Of a stretch of DNA of 64,000 bases, positions 1-11,816 are shown piece after piece. The stretch comes from Poecilobothrus nobilitatus (Eukaryota; Arthropoda; Insecta; Diptera; Dolichopodidae). The notes beneath the pieces are model-generated. The model saw only the letters and a list, made by a program, of their open reading frames with translations, was not told the origin of the DNA and made no database searches. The DNA lies in NCBI GenBank assembly GCA_947095535.1, contig OX352772.1, positions 315,404,018 to 315,468,017 on the forward strand, written 5' to 3'. The translations under genes were made by a program, and so were the position numbers. Position 1 is the stretch's first letter; each line of letters starts with the position of its first letter.

Positions 1-430
1 ATTTACTGGACATTTTTAAAGGTGTAGAATCCAAAAAAGCAAAAAACAAATATTTATTTTGAAAATTTCGCGTCGGCAAAAACTTTTTATCAGCATAACT
101 CACGTAATTCTTATCTGAGTAGAATGACATTTTGGTATAGAGGTTAATATTATGATTAGGACCACCGTCAAAAACTTTGAGATCAGAAATGGTAGTGGAA
201 CCCCTTCATAATGTTCGAATAAAGTACGAATTGTTCTAAAAAACCATGTGATCAGACAAAAAAGTCTCGGATTTCAATCAAATTTGGTATACGGGTTGGT
301 CTTACGCTCCTGCATCAGGACACAAAATTTGAAGTCTGTAGCTTTGATAAGTCCGTCTTAAAATATCCGAATACGAATATTGTTTAATATGTATAATATA
401 TGATATATAATGATGTTAAATATATGACAT
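1..430. repeat. possible dispersed repeat cut by window start
   Basis: This stretch is more complex in sequence than its surroundings. It contains a 'cagcataactcacg' block and two spaced copies of 'tttggtata-g-ggtt' near 131 and 285, about 154 bp apart. This recalls the unit structure of the family C elements at 11 kb and 28 kb. No terminus is visible because the window starts inside it, so membership is only an inference. Confidence 0.25.
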
Positions 431-493
431 AGTAATTGTTATACGATTTAAATAAAATTTGGTATAAAAGAGTTGCCAAGTGATATCGATGTA

Positions 494-562
494 TAATGAA
501 AATGTTGCATCATGAAAATGTTGCTGAAACATGAAAATGTTACTGAGCTTTGATGCAACATA
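494..562 (-). repeat. short tandem 'catgaaaatgttgc' repeat, fragment of 51.5 kb palindrome loop
   Basis: Three degenerate copies of catgaaaatgttgc(tgaaa) lie in a row. The reverse complement of this motif is repeated several times in the centre of the palindromic element at 51494-52349. The segment is probably a scrap of that element or of a satellite from which its loop was built. Confidence 0.5.
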
Positions 563-2359
563 AAAAAAAATAAATAAAAAGGCTGTTAAATACATTAAGG
601 CCGCTATTCCACATGAATATTTGCATCATTTTTTATTGTCAGTAATTAAGACTGTAAATGATAGTAAAAAATTATAAGATACTACACATCAATATTAGAA
701 TCATCATTTTCGTATCAATAATTTTAAGATTTGGTAAGTATCTGAACATTTTATTCGCTGTTTTACCAAAGCATTTACCGACAATGGAGCGTACTATATG
801 GAATTTGAAATGTAATTTCTGAACAAATTTTTATTTCATTGATCTGTTAATATCTATAAATTTGAAAACAAATTTTATATAAAAGAGAGAATTGAAATTT
901 TTAACCTAAATAAATTGGCGCTACAAAAGATAAGTAGGTATATAAATATTTGAATTATAATTATTTATTCTATTATTCTAGTATACATACAATAACTTCT
1001 AAAAATATACATACGTACAATATCACTTTTTCACTTAAATTGTTTGTATTACATAAAAAATGAAAGGATACTTTTTCTAATTATCACTGTATTTTTTAAA
1101 ATTAAAATTATCTAAATACAAACTATTAAAATTACGAAGAAAACTATCAAAACTACTATTAAAATCAAAAGTGTTACTTGTACATGTAAGAAGAACAGAG
1201 TTGATATAAAATGCCTATCTCTTCGTAAGAAGAGTGCCGCAGAAAAAAGTGTATACACTTAGAAAACTAATTCTTAAGGAATAATTTTTATGGAATTTTT
1301 AAGGAATAAGAAGATGGAGCCACCCTAACAACACATGACGCAGAACAATCTACCATGAATTGACTAAATGTAACATCACCTGAAACGACACCAAAATGTC
1401 AGAGTGAAACCGGATAAAATGATGATGTCAAGTGGAAGCCCTGTGCTGCCAGGAGTAGTAAAGAAAAAAACTAACAGCTTTTCTCTAAGATCAAAAAGAT
1501 TTAAATCATAATAACTAACTTAAAATAAATAAAGGAAAAAAAACTTCAGATAAAAGTATATAGTAAAGAATTCTTCTTTTGACTTGTTTAAAGGTTTCCA
1601 AAACGTCAAAACTTTTTTGTTTCATAAAATTTGCAGTTTTTGGAAAAAAATTATTCATATTCTAAAAAAACTAAATTTTATTGAATTAATACTGTATGTA
1701 CTAGTATATAATATAATATAATATTAAACTAAGACAAAAGAGTATAGTTATATAACGGTATTCTTTAACATTTTGTAATATACAAGATTTTTTGCAAAGA
1801 AAATTAAAAAAAAAAATGTATAAAAAATTATTTTAAAATGTTGTTGTTTTGAAAGTCCATTTAAATTTTGTGTTTTATATACGTAGTCCTCTTCCTCTTA
1901 AAAATTTTCGCTTTAAATAATTAATTTACTTTCATTCATTATTTGAAATTCTTTAACCGAAATAAAAATTTCTAAATTATTAATTTGCTTTTTTTTATTT
2001 CTGACAATTTTAAAATTTAAAAGCAATACGAAAAAAAAATCTTTAACCTTCAAAAGTTCTTAATAAAAAATTCATTTAATTCAGTATCTACTGTAGTCAA
2101 TAAAATGTACATTATAATGATAGTAATAAATGGTAAGAAACATTTTTGTTAAGCTTTACTTCTCTTATGTTAGAAAATGCTTCTTCAAAAATTCTAAATA
2201 AAATTTATTCTTTCAAAATTTTTTCTTGAACTAACATGTTCAGGCGTAAGTAGAGTTTCCAAAACGGGTGTATCCGTATCCGGTACCCGCGGTTGTTTGT
2301 ACTCTTAACCGTATCCGATATCATAATTGCAAGATTTTCTTTCTTTTATGTCTCCGCAA
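563..2359. other. AT-rich stretch without recognisable gene
   Basis: Mostly A/T runs with many stops in all frames. Two patches are more complex. Positions 1290-1480 are richer in G and C and hold short open frames on both strands that I do not recognise. Positions 2255-2325 hold repeated 'gtatccg' and 'ggtacccgcgg' motifs. Neither can be assigned. Confidence 0.5.
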
Positions 2360-3060
2360 GGCTTTTAAATAGAGCTTTAAAATTTTAAGAAAAAAGATAT
2401 CTCTCAGGATTAACATTTGTTACCTTAGAAAAATTTTGTACAACCTCCTGTTTAAGGGCTATTATCTAATATTATATTTTTACATGTGTTACCTGTTTCT
2501 GTTAGTTATACACAGTTATGAAGTTATAATTTTTTAAATTTGGAAATGCCCTATTTTCAAATGTATACTCTACTTTTAAGTTAGAGTAAATTTAAAAACC
2601 CCAAAGGACAACACTTTTTTTTATCTTTTTAAATCAATTTTTTTAGAATATAGTATTTAAATTTACCGTTATATGAAAAAAAACATTTCGCAAGTTGTTT
2701 TCTTTCTTCATATCTCTGTAACTCTAACAGATAAAGCCTTGAAATTAATAGAGAAAGATCTTTCAGAATTAGTATAAGTTGACTGGGAAATTTGTTTTGT
2801 ATCAGCTCCTCTTTAAAAGTTATTAGATGTCAAAAATTTAAAATTTCCTATTATCAGACACACTTGTTACTTAGGTACCTGGACTTTGGTATTTTTGCTA
2901 ATTATTTCAGAAGATTTAAAGGTTTATTACCATATATACATGTTTCAACAGTTTTTTTGAATTATTTACAGTTTCTTGAAAACTGAAGAAAATATTAGGG
3001 CCAAAATATTGAAAATTTACTATTTGGAGACATCATAGTTAGGCACCTTTGCACATTTTT
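2360..3060 (-). repeat. diverged family A/B core, minus orientation
   Basis: This segment carries recognisable core phrases of the family seen at 3585-5280, but heavily diverged. They include 'aaatttaccgttatatgaaa', 'cagaattagtataagtt' near 2766, 'cctctttaaaagttattag' and 'cttgttacttaggtacctgg'. They occur in the same order and orientation as in the right arm of the 3585-5280 palindrome. Termini are not visible. It is likely the oldest copy in the window. Confidence 0.6.
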
Positions 3061-3584
3061 TCAAAATAAAATAATTCTAAGTCTCTAAAGGCAAAAATTA
3101 TTTACGGCTAATTCGTTTTTTTTTTTTTGTTGAAATCCTAATTTAAATTACCTACTATGAATACAATAATTTTCCATGTAAAATCAAAAGTTAGAAACAA
3201 TATTAAAAATTAAAACTATTAATGTAGGTAACATATTATTTGCTAAAATACATATTACAAATTATTCATGAACTGTTACTGACAGAAACGCAATTCTAAC
3301 TTTATGATATTATAATAAAAAGTTTTGATTTTAACAAAATTTTAAACTTTAACCAATTTAACAAGAATTTTTAAGCAATTTGATGATCTAAAAATTAAAA
3401 TTTTTGAGCAGTTTTACTCAATACACTGTACAATTGTATTACTTTTCATTCAACATTCATAAATCAATTAAATTTTATTGATTATTTATCAGAATCATCA
3501 CTTAAATGAAAAAATCAAATTAAATGAAAAAATATAATCAAAAAGAAAAAACAATTTAGTTTTAATCACAATAAAAAATTAAAG

Positions 3585-5280
3585 AAAACAAGGTAGAATG
3601 TAAACCAACGGTTTATAAAAGCGCATATTTCCAAACTGTTTAGAATTGTGACATGCACAAAAATTTGAAAATTTCATGTAATAAGAAAAAATATGAAAAT
3701 AGGACTTTTCTGGAATTTTGAGGGAGGGGCTGTGTGTCCTCCGGAACCCTATATAACTAAGAAAAACCGTTAACACGCGTAAAAATATATTAATGGAGCT
3801 TCCATTTTTATGTCATGCGAAGAAAAATTCATGTAAAGAAAAATTTGTACAGGTGCTTAAGTTACAGGTGCCTAAAAATAGAAAATTTTCAATTTTTTAG
3901 CCCTAATACCTCTTAAACAGGGGGTGGTGCAAAACAATTTTCTGAGGAAACCTAGACTAATTCTAAAAGTTCTTTCTTGTCTCAAAATTTCAGGTTCGTA
4001 TCTAAAGTTGTGCCGGAGTTATGAAAAAAGAAAATATTGCATAATTTTAATATTGCTTTATATAGATAATAAAATTTCCAGTCTTCTAGCGGTTTTAAAT
4101 TGTAACACTATTACGCAGAGCCTGAGATATATACATCTAAAAATGAGCCTATTTGAGCCTATTTATCGCAATTTTGAAGAGCTGTAACTCTGGAACCCTA
4201 TATAACTAAAATAAACCTTTAACAGATACCTTCAGATTAGGTATCTGAAAACGTCATTCGACAGGTATTTCTTTTATCTTTGTAAATTAATATCAAAATT
4301 ATACAATTTTTTTAAATTTAGTATTTGAATTTACCGTTATGTGAAAACCAAATTTTGCATGATTTTTCTACTTTCATAACTCCGGTACGCTTTTAGATAA
4401 AGTCTTGAAATATTAACGCAAGAAAGAACTTTTAGAATTAGTATAAGTTTGCTCAGAAAATTTTTTCGGACCACCCCCTGTTTATGAGCTATTAGGGCTT
4501 AAAAATTGAAAATTTGCTATTTTTAAACACCTGTAACTTAGGAACCTGTACACATTTTACTTCTGCAAGACGTAAAAATTAAAGCTACAATAATATATTT
4601 TTACGTGTGTGAAAGGTTTATTTAAGTTGTAAAGGGTTCCAAAGTTGCAGCTCTTCAAAATTGTAAAAAAGCCCCATTTTCAGATGTATATATCTCGGGC
4701 TCTGCGCAATAGTTTTGCAATCTAAAACCGGCAGAAGATCGAAAATTTTATTATCTATATAAAACAATATCAAAATTATGTAATATTATGTAATTTACGA
4801 TTTAAATTTACCGTTATGTGAAAACCACATTTTGCATGAAATTTCTTTTTTCATAACTCCGGCACCCCTTTAGATAGGAACCTGAAATTTTGAGACAAGA
4901 AAGAACTTTTAGAATTAGTATAAGTTTCCTCAGAAAATTTTTTGGTAACGCCCTCTCTTTAAGAGTTATTACGCCTCAAAAATTGAAAATTTGCTATTTT
5001 TAGACACCTGTAACTTAGGCACCTGTAAAAACTTTTCTTCGGCAAGACATAAAAATTAAAGCTTCAATAATATATTTTTACGTGTGTTAACAGCTTTTCT
5101 TAGTTATATAGGATTCCGGACTTACGGCCCCTCAAAATCTCAAAAATGTCCTATTTTCAAGTTTTTTCTTATTACATCAAATTTTCAAATTTTTGTGTAA
5201 GTCACACTTCTAAACAATTTGTATTGAGTTTTGGAAATGTGCGCTTTTAAAAACCGTTGGTTTACATTCTACCTTGTTTT
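3585..5280. mobile_element. family A element, palindromic (foldback) form
   Basis: The left end reads aaaacaaggtagaatgtaaa and the right end is its reverse complement, closing with ctaccttgtttt. Both ends continue inward through the same landmarks: 'ccaacggttt', 'gcgca-atttcc', 'ccgttaacacgcgtaaaaat' and the 'cttaagttacaggtgcctaaa' block. The whole 1.7 kb is therefore an imperfect inverted repeat centred near 4430. No transposase frame is present, so this is a non-autonomous element. Other copies (14540, 40531, 56236) are in single orientation, so this copy could have formed by inverted duplication of one arm. The open frames inside (3579-3776 minus, 3924-4187 plus) come from repeat sequence. 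Confidence 0.85.
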
Positions 5281-5683
5281 TTCAAAGATTGATAGTCAAC
5301 AATTTAACAAACACAATAATATTACAAAAACAAAAATAACTGTAATAAAATTAAGTGATTTTTATTGCCAAAAATAATATTGAAAAAATCTTTATTTATA
5401 GATGCATATTAATATAAACATATAGAATTAGATATAGGCTTTAAGCACTTTTATTTATATTTTAATAGTATTATTAAGAATTTATTAAGAATATCAAAAA
5501 TACATTTAGAGAAGGATGATACAAAAGTTTCAATATTACGGAAATCATAATATAACGAAAACTTGGCCTGACAGAAAGTGATTAAAATAGAAAGAAGAAA
5601 TCATTTAAAAGATCAGATTCAGTAATATTAACCATGCCACACTCAGCGTGTATACATCAGATATTATTATCTAATATGAAATT

Positions 5684-5865
5684 TTTTTTTTTTTTGGTGC
5701 ATTTCTATGCCACATAACAAGGAAATTACACAGCTTTTCAGGCGCGCCTGTACATGTCGTAAGGGGGAATTACTTTTACGACGTGTTTGGGATTCAAACC
5801 CACACTCTCTCAGTGTTTACAGCGTATTTAATACGCTCTTACCCACTAGGCTACAGAGGCCCCTC
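5684..5865 (-). mobile_element. tRNA-derived SINE (type 1), near full length
   Basis: Read on the minus strand, it has a tRNA-like head with an A-box-like tagcctagtggg (5842-5853) and a B-box-like tgggtttgaatccca (5788-5802). A body ending 'aatttccttgttatgtggca' and a poly(A) tail follow. A 7 bp repeat tgaaatt flanks it (5677-5683 and 5866-5872) and fits a target-site duplication, although it overlaps the tail. Related copies lie at 20070, 22357, 31153 and 44788. The internal RNA polymerase III promoter boxes are a known SINE feature. Confidence 0.88.
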
Positions 5866-8800
5866 TGAAATTGGATTTAAAATTATATTTTTTTTTTATT
5901 ATTTTAATATTGTGCAGTTACAGTTACAATGTAACTTTTTCTAATTTTGACATTTCTAAGAATTTTCTATTGAATTGAATTTAACGCGCATATATTTATA
6001 ATAATGTTTATGTCAAAAAAATTATGTTTTAATATTTTTATTTACAACCTAGGCATTGAATTAAAAACAGAATTTCAGTGTTATACTCATTGTAATATTT
6101 TTATACTGTATCAATTTTTAGAAATTCCTACGCAATTCGTGCTAACGCCAAATTTCGTTAAAGAAAATCTAATACCAATTATTTTAAGTTTTATCAATCA
6201 ATTTTTTCATTATTTATTTTTTTATTTATAGCATTTAATAACAAGTTTCTCTGTTTTGTACCGAAGTGATTTTAAAACTTCTTATGAAATTTTAAACTGT
6301 AATTCACTAAATTTTAAATTCTATTTCTAAAAAAATTACGTAATAATTTCTACAATATGACATTTTGTAATGTTGTGAGTTAAACACAATCTAAAACAAT
6401 CGTCTTTAAAAGCAAAAATAATTTCTTAAAAATTCTAATATACAATTGATTTTTACTTCCATTTTTAAGAAAAATTTATGATTTGCAACGGCTGTCAATT
6501 TGTAATGGGCACTTCCTCATAATATGGTACAACAATATGACATCTTATATTATATGATATGATATGTAAGTTTAAAAACTACAAAAACTATTGCTTTATT
6601 TCTGTAAATAAATAGGTTAAAATACTTTTTATTTATTCATATTTTGTAAAGAAATTTTCTTTACTATTAAGGATTTACCGTTAATAAATTTTTATATTAT
6701 GTACATCGTTAAAATTTTCTATTGTTACTTGAACCGTTTACCGGCAGGTTTAACTAAAAATAAATAGCGTGATAAGTGTAAATTTTTTTTTTTTTTTTTA
6801 AATTCTTAATATATAAATTCTGTTTTCTGAAAATTTTTTTTAAATTTAAATTGAAAGTGGTAGGAAAAGTGGTGTTATAAAGTTTTCCTGTTCGATTTTA
6901 TCAAAAATTTAATACGTGTTTAAATTAATATCGATATAAGAATAATAATGATTGATTTATGGATCGTTATTGATAAATAGAAATATTTTTATTTTAATCA
7001 AATTACAAAATATAAAGTACTTATCTAGATAATGCAGATTTTTTTTAGATAATGCAGTGTAATATAGCGTGTAACTTTTGTCAGGTATATTGTAGAGCTT
7101 TTCAATTCAAATTGAGATTAACTTATACTCGTCCTACTAAAAAACTATCCTTTCCCAAAAAAATAGGTTATTTTGACTTCTTTATATGGCTATAAAAATA
7201 TGCAGCTAAAAATGAGCCAAAAATGTGCATTATTAATGCACTTGTGGAATTGTTTCGCTTAATAATTAAACAAATAGTATAAAAAACGCTTAAAATATAA
7301 AATTCTTTAATCTTAGGAATTTTTGATTGAAATAAATCATAAATGTTTTACTGAACATGTGCCGCTAAATAACGAAAAAAAAGTATGAATTTTAAATGGT
7401 ATACAGTTTTTCTGTTGGAAAACAAAATGTTTAATGAAAAAAATTTTATTTTATTTTATATACAGTTACCGTGGTACATAAATGTGCCAGGTAGCTATAA
7501 CCCCTGTTTCCTGATAGGAAAGTGGGGTGTACGAGATATTATGTGATATATTTAAGTATTTTCATATTGCGATATATGAATATTTTTTTTCTTTTATATT
7601 ATAATTATTGTACACAGCCGGGAGTCGAACCGGCTGAAAAAAATGAATAAGATCTACATAGAGCAAAGAGGAAAAAAAATTTTAACAAAATTTAAATGTC
7701 GAACTATAAATACTATATGTTAAGAAAAATATTTTAGCTAAAATATTTTTCTTAGGCGTAAGTATAGGTAAAAGAACCATCTATTTGTCAAAATAATGAG
7801 AATCAAAAAATTCGAATACGAAACCTAATTATTATTTTACAAAATGACAGTCTAAAATCTATATCTAGATAAAATTAAAAGAAAAAATTTTTAATGCGAA
7901 ATATTTTTTGAACATTTTTGTTATTTAACTTTTTTTTTCAGTATATTGACCCACAACCGTTTTATATACATACTTTACATACATTAATGCTATATAAAAA
8001 AAAAATATGTTAATAAAAACCAAAAGGATTTTCGTTTTGTTTTCTTACACTTTGTAATAGTTGCTTTAAATAGATTAAAATAAAGAAAGAATGTATGTAC
8101 ACTACCGAGCAAAATAATAAACACAATAATTTTGTATAATTTTTTCTCTATCTAAAAATTCTAAATAGAAACGCGAATTTCTAAAGTTAAGTTGAAAGCA
8201 TATATAATTCAAGAAGATGAAGTACAAATATTGTGCTTTTGTTTCTAGGTAGTTGTTAACGAATCCATCGTATATTATATCTCAAAAGTATAAAAAACTT
8301 TTAGTAAAATGAATATAAAATTTTTAAAATCAACAGGAGATTTTGTCAAAAAGTTCTAACTTAATCATTTTTTTTTTTTTTTGTTCACTAATGTTTAATA
8401 TATAATTTGAGATTAATGCACTTAAATATCCTTAAAAATAACGTTAATAACATTAACAATAACAACAACAAAAAACAAGAACAGCAAAACAAAATGAGAA
8501 GAATAGAAAAACTATTTTCTTAAAGAGGGGTTTTTACACTTTACAAATCTCAAATGATTTAAAAATACAGGTACATGTTAACTTTATACACTAGAATACC
8601 TTTAAATAGAGCTGATATTAATATTACGGTAAACTTATTTTATAACTACACAAAAAACGAAAATAATAATAAAAACAGAAATAAATAATAACAAGAAAAT
8701 CCTTTCAAGAAAAACGACTATAGCTACACACGCAAATAAAATTAAATAAATACATAAAAAAAAAAAACTGAAAATATAAAAGGATATTCTTTTTTAATAC

Positions 8801-9350
8801 ATTTTACAATTTTTCCGTTTTTTTGTCTTTTTTTACTGTCTATCAGATAAATAAAATTATATTATATCCGATACGCACAGTTACGGTCATAAAATAGATT
8901 TTTAACTTTTAAAAATTGTATCGCATTGACCTATCTTTCTTTTCGATATTTTTACTTTTTTGGTTTGGGTCGTAACAGACGATTGTCCAATATTTTGACA
9001 ATAAAAACTTTTCTTAATTGTTTCGTTAATCCGTCATATTAACATAACACTAATATCGGTCAAATTTGATGGGAAATAGCTGTAAAATTAAAAGAAGTTT
9101 GATAAATTGTCATAATGACTTGATAATCCTACCTATTTATTTGTTCCGATAACTCAATTCGGAAAATCGTCTTCAACAGTTTCTAAGCAGTTGATTGTGA
9201 ACAAGGGAATTAAGTAAGCTGAAATATGAAAAATAAGCTAGAATAATTAAATAGTGTAAAAGCATTGTAAACTGTGCAAAATATAGTGTATCTTAAATAA
9301 GATAAACAAAGAACTAAATATAAAATGGTAAAAAGAGACAATCGCTCAAA
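5866..9350. other. AT-rich stretch without recognisable gene
   Basis: Long A/T-rich DNA with no supported coding region. A perfect 34 bp palindrome lies at 7721-7754. Near 7610-7636 a T-arm-like hairpin (agccgg/ccggct around ttcgact) occurs without an A box. It may be a scrap of a tRNA-derived repeat. Confidence 0.5.
7721..7754. repeat. perfect 34 bp palindrome
   Basis: taagaaaaatattttag is followed directly by its exact reverse complement, with no spacer and no mismatch. It is longer than most AT palindromes in the window. It could be a cruciform-prone site or the joined ends of a lost element. Confidence 0.9.
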
Positions 9351-10920
9351 AAAACGAGGAAGAATACAGTTGACTTTGTCAACTCTTAGATACCCGTACG
9401 AACCGTTAGTATGTTCACAGCCTGTCACTCTGCTTAAAATATTATTTTTTTAATATTTTAGTATTTTAAAATAATTTGGGTGAATTTTATAATTTCTAGA
9501 ACTATGGGTTGTACATATATTCAAACTATATGTTTATACATTCTTCAAAAGCAGATTTTAACCTTCCACATAACGATTATCAATCCAAAACTTTTTCAAA
9601 TATTCTATAGTACCATTTAATACTAAGCGGTAAATGTATATTAAATTTACTTAGTACAAAATAGTAAATATAATTTTAAATATTATATTATATTATATTT
9701 AAATATTCCATTGACAGAATAATTTCTTATAAGTACAATAAAATACATATGTGTATGTAAATACAGCGCTATATAATATACATCTATACTCTTATCATTC
9801 ATTCACTAGTGGCATATACGATATGTAAATAAACATGATATTATATAAGTATGTATATATATCAATATCATATAAATAAAAATTCTTCAAGCAACCGTTA
9901 TGTTGTTTATTTAATTACATTTTTATGTACTACGCATTATATCCTCAACAATTTCAAATTATCGAGTAAAACAAAATGGAAAAAATTCGTTAAAGAAATT
10001 TGTTAGAAAATTTGAAAAAATCAAGTAACACTTTCGTCAATTATAAAGTAACCCTATATTATTAAAAAAAGTTGTTAACAGAAATAAAAATACAATGTTG
10101 GAGCTTTAATTTTTGTGTATTACTTCAAAAAAATTTTAACAGGTATTCAAGTCACAGGTGTTTAAAAATAGGAAATTTTCAGTTTTTGACCCCTTACAGC
10201 TCCTAAACGGGGGATGATACAAAAAAAATTTCTGAAATGACTCATACTAATTTTCAAAGATCTAACGTCTGTCAAAATTTCAAGTTTCCAACTTTAACCG
10301 TTTAGAAGATGGAAGGGTTAAAGGATTTTGCAAAATTTGAGTTTCGCATAACGGTAAATTAAGACACCGTGTGCCAAAAATATATATTTATTGTATATAC
10401 ACTTTTAAAGCTAATGAAAGTAGTAATCGTTTGGCGTTTTCAAAATGAAGATATACCTTATACAACTTGTGCTATAACAATTTAAATATAGAGCTTTTTT
10501 GAACCTTTGGGAAGCTGTAGCTCCGTAACGGGTGGGGCTACAAAAAAAAGTTATTAAAAATAAAATTAATATTTTTGTGAGATCTATCAGTAGTTAAAAT
10601 TTCATAGCTCTATTGCAAAAAAAATGTGGGGATCTAAAAGTTAGGTGTTCGAGAGCTACCCTAAGGCTTGGTCCAAACTCAACCAAAAAAAATAGGGAAC
10701 CTACAAATTACTCCCAAAATATTTTGTATAAATTTCAAGATTCTAGCTTTCTTAGTTTTTGAGTTAGCGTGCTGACGGACGGACGGACATGGCTCAAAAG
10801 TCTTAGAATTTTTTTCTGATCCGATCCATACCTTTGAAGGTATATCTAGCTCGCTTATTTCGAGGTGTTACAAACGGAGGAGTAATTTTATTATACCCGA
10901 TCCTATCGTACGGGTATAAA
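9351..10920 (+). mobile_element. family B element, copy 1
   Basis: This 1.57 kb segment recurs almost unchanged, inverted, at 45364-46944. The shared sequence starts at aaaacgaggaagaatacag and ends at cgtacgggtataaa. Near the left end are a gttgac/gtcaac hairpin (9369-9383) and atacccgtacga (9389-9400). The latter is the reverse complement of the right-end tcgtacgggtat, giving short terminal inverted repeats. The middle (about 10080-10640) is homologous to the family A core ('ggagctttaatttttgt', 'acaggtgtttaaaaatagg', 'gggtggggctaca'). A GACG tetramer run (10772-10787) precedes the right end. No transposase frame is present, so it is non-autonomous. Confidence 0.85.
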
Positions 10921-10964
10921 AAGCTTAAAATTTATGCCAATTTTTCAAATAATTTTCGATATTG

Positions 10965-11816
10965 TTATACCCTACACTTAAAGTATAGGGTATATTAACT
11001 TTGTAACCACCAAAAGGAAGCGAGGTAGATATGGACAGATATATATATTCTGAAGCAGCTTCACCTCCTGAGTCGATTTAGCGATGTTCGTCCGTCCGTC
11101 CGTCCGTTCGCACGATAACTCAAAAACTAGTGAAGCTATCATGATGAAATTTACATAGTAGGTTATTAATTATGAAAGGAAGGCTAAAACAAAATCGGTC
11201 CATGGGTTCGGGCAACTTCCATACAACTCCCAAAACCGAATACGCATATCTTCGAAATTAATAAAGATAGAATCTTCAAATTTGGTACTAGGGTGTTGTT
11301 TCCTGAATCCCTGATTTGTCCAAAATTTCAGTTGAATTGGAGGAGTTGTTCGGATACCTCCCACACAACTTCCAAAACCGAACAAGCATATCTTCGAAAC
11401 TAATAAAGATAGAAACTTCAAATTTGATACGAGGGTGCTGTTTCCTGAATTCCTGATTTGCATAAAATTTAAGATGAATTGGAGTGATTGTTCAGGTACC
11501 TCCCATACAACTCCCAAAATCGAACAAGCATATCTTCAAAATTAATAAAGATAGAAACTGCAAATTTTATATAAGAGTGTTCTAACCTGTTCTTATGATG
11601 TCTCTAAAATTGGAGATGAATTGTGATGGTGCTCCGCGTACCTTCACACACTTCCCAAGACCTAACAAGCATATCTTCGAATTTAATAAAGATAGAAACC
11701 TGAAATTTTGTACAAAGGTTGTAAAAGCATTTATTTTTTTAGCTTATATTAAATACCTAACTAAAATTACTTATGGATTTTTAATTTAATTTGAATTTTT
11801 TAGGTGTAGGGTATAA
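10965..11816 (+). mobile_element. family C element with internal minisatellite
   Basis: It is bounded by ttataccctacac (10965-10977) and its reverse complement gtgtagggtataa (11804-11816). The head holds 'gagtcgatttagcgatgt', then (CGTC)n, then 'gcacgataactcaaaaacta'. About four 142 bp tandem units follow. The same head architecture, in opposite orientation, forms the right end of family B 45 bp upstream. The motif set resembles dispersed repeats known from Drosophila and other flies. No element protein is encoded. Confidence 0.8.
11208..11715 (+). repeat. 142 bp tandem repeat inside family C element
   Basis: The landmark 'acaact(c/t)cccaaaaccgaa' recurs near 11221, 11362, 11505 and 11646, giving periods of 141, 143 and 141 bp. 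Each unit also contains 'catatcttcgaaattaata' and 'aaagatagaa'. The period is near a multiple of three, which keeps a 115-codon minus-strand frame open (11170-11517). That frame is best explained by the repetition and not by coding selection. Confidence 0.85.

Noticed and set aside
7608..7637. tRNA 3' half
   Set aside because: The T-arm-like hairpin has an 8-base loop and no D arm or A box upstream on that strand.
8100..8140. Tc1/mariner-like terminal repeat 'tacactaccgagcaaaataa'
   Set aside because: No matching inverted end was found in the surrounding sequence.
9351..9400. Helitron 3' end, from the gttgac/gtcaac hairpin near the element end
   Set aside because: The bases after the hairpin do not give the expected CTRR terminus, and the opposite end shows a short terminal inverted repeat, which Helitrons lack.
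11170..11517. 115-codon minus-strand frame
   Set aside because: It lies across the 142 bp minisatellite, whose period is near a multiple of three and keeps any stop-free frame open.
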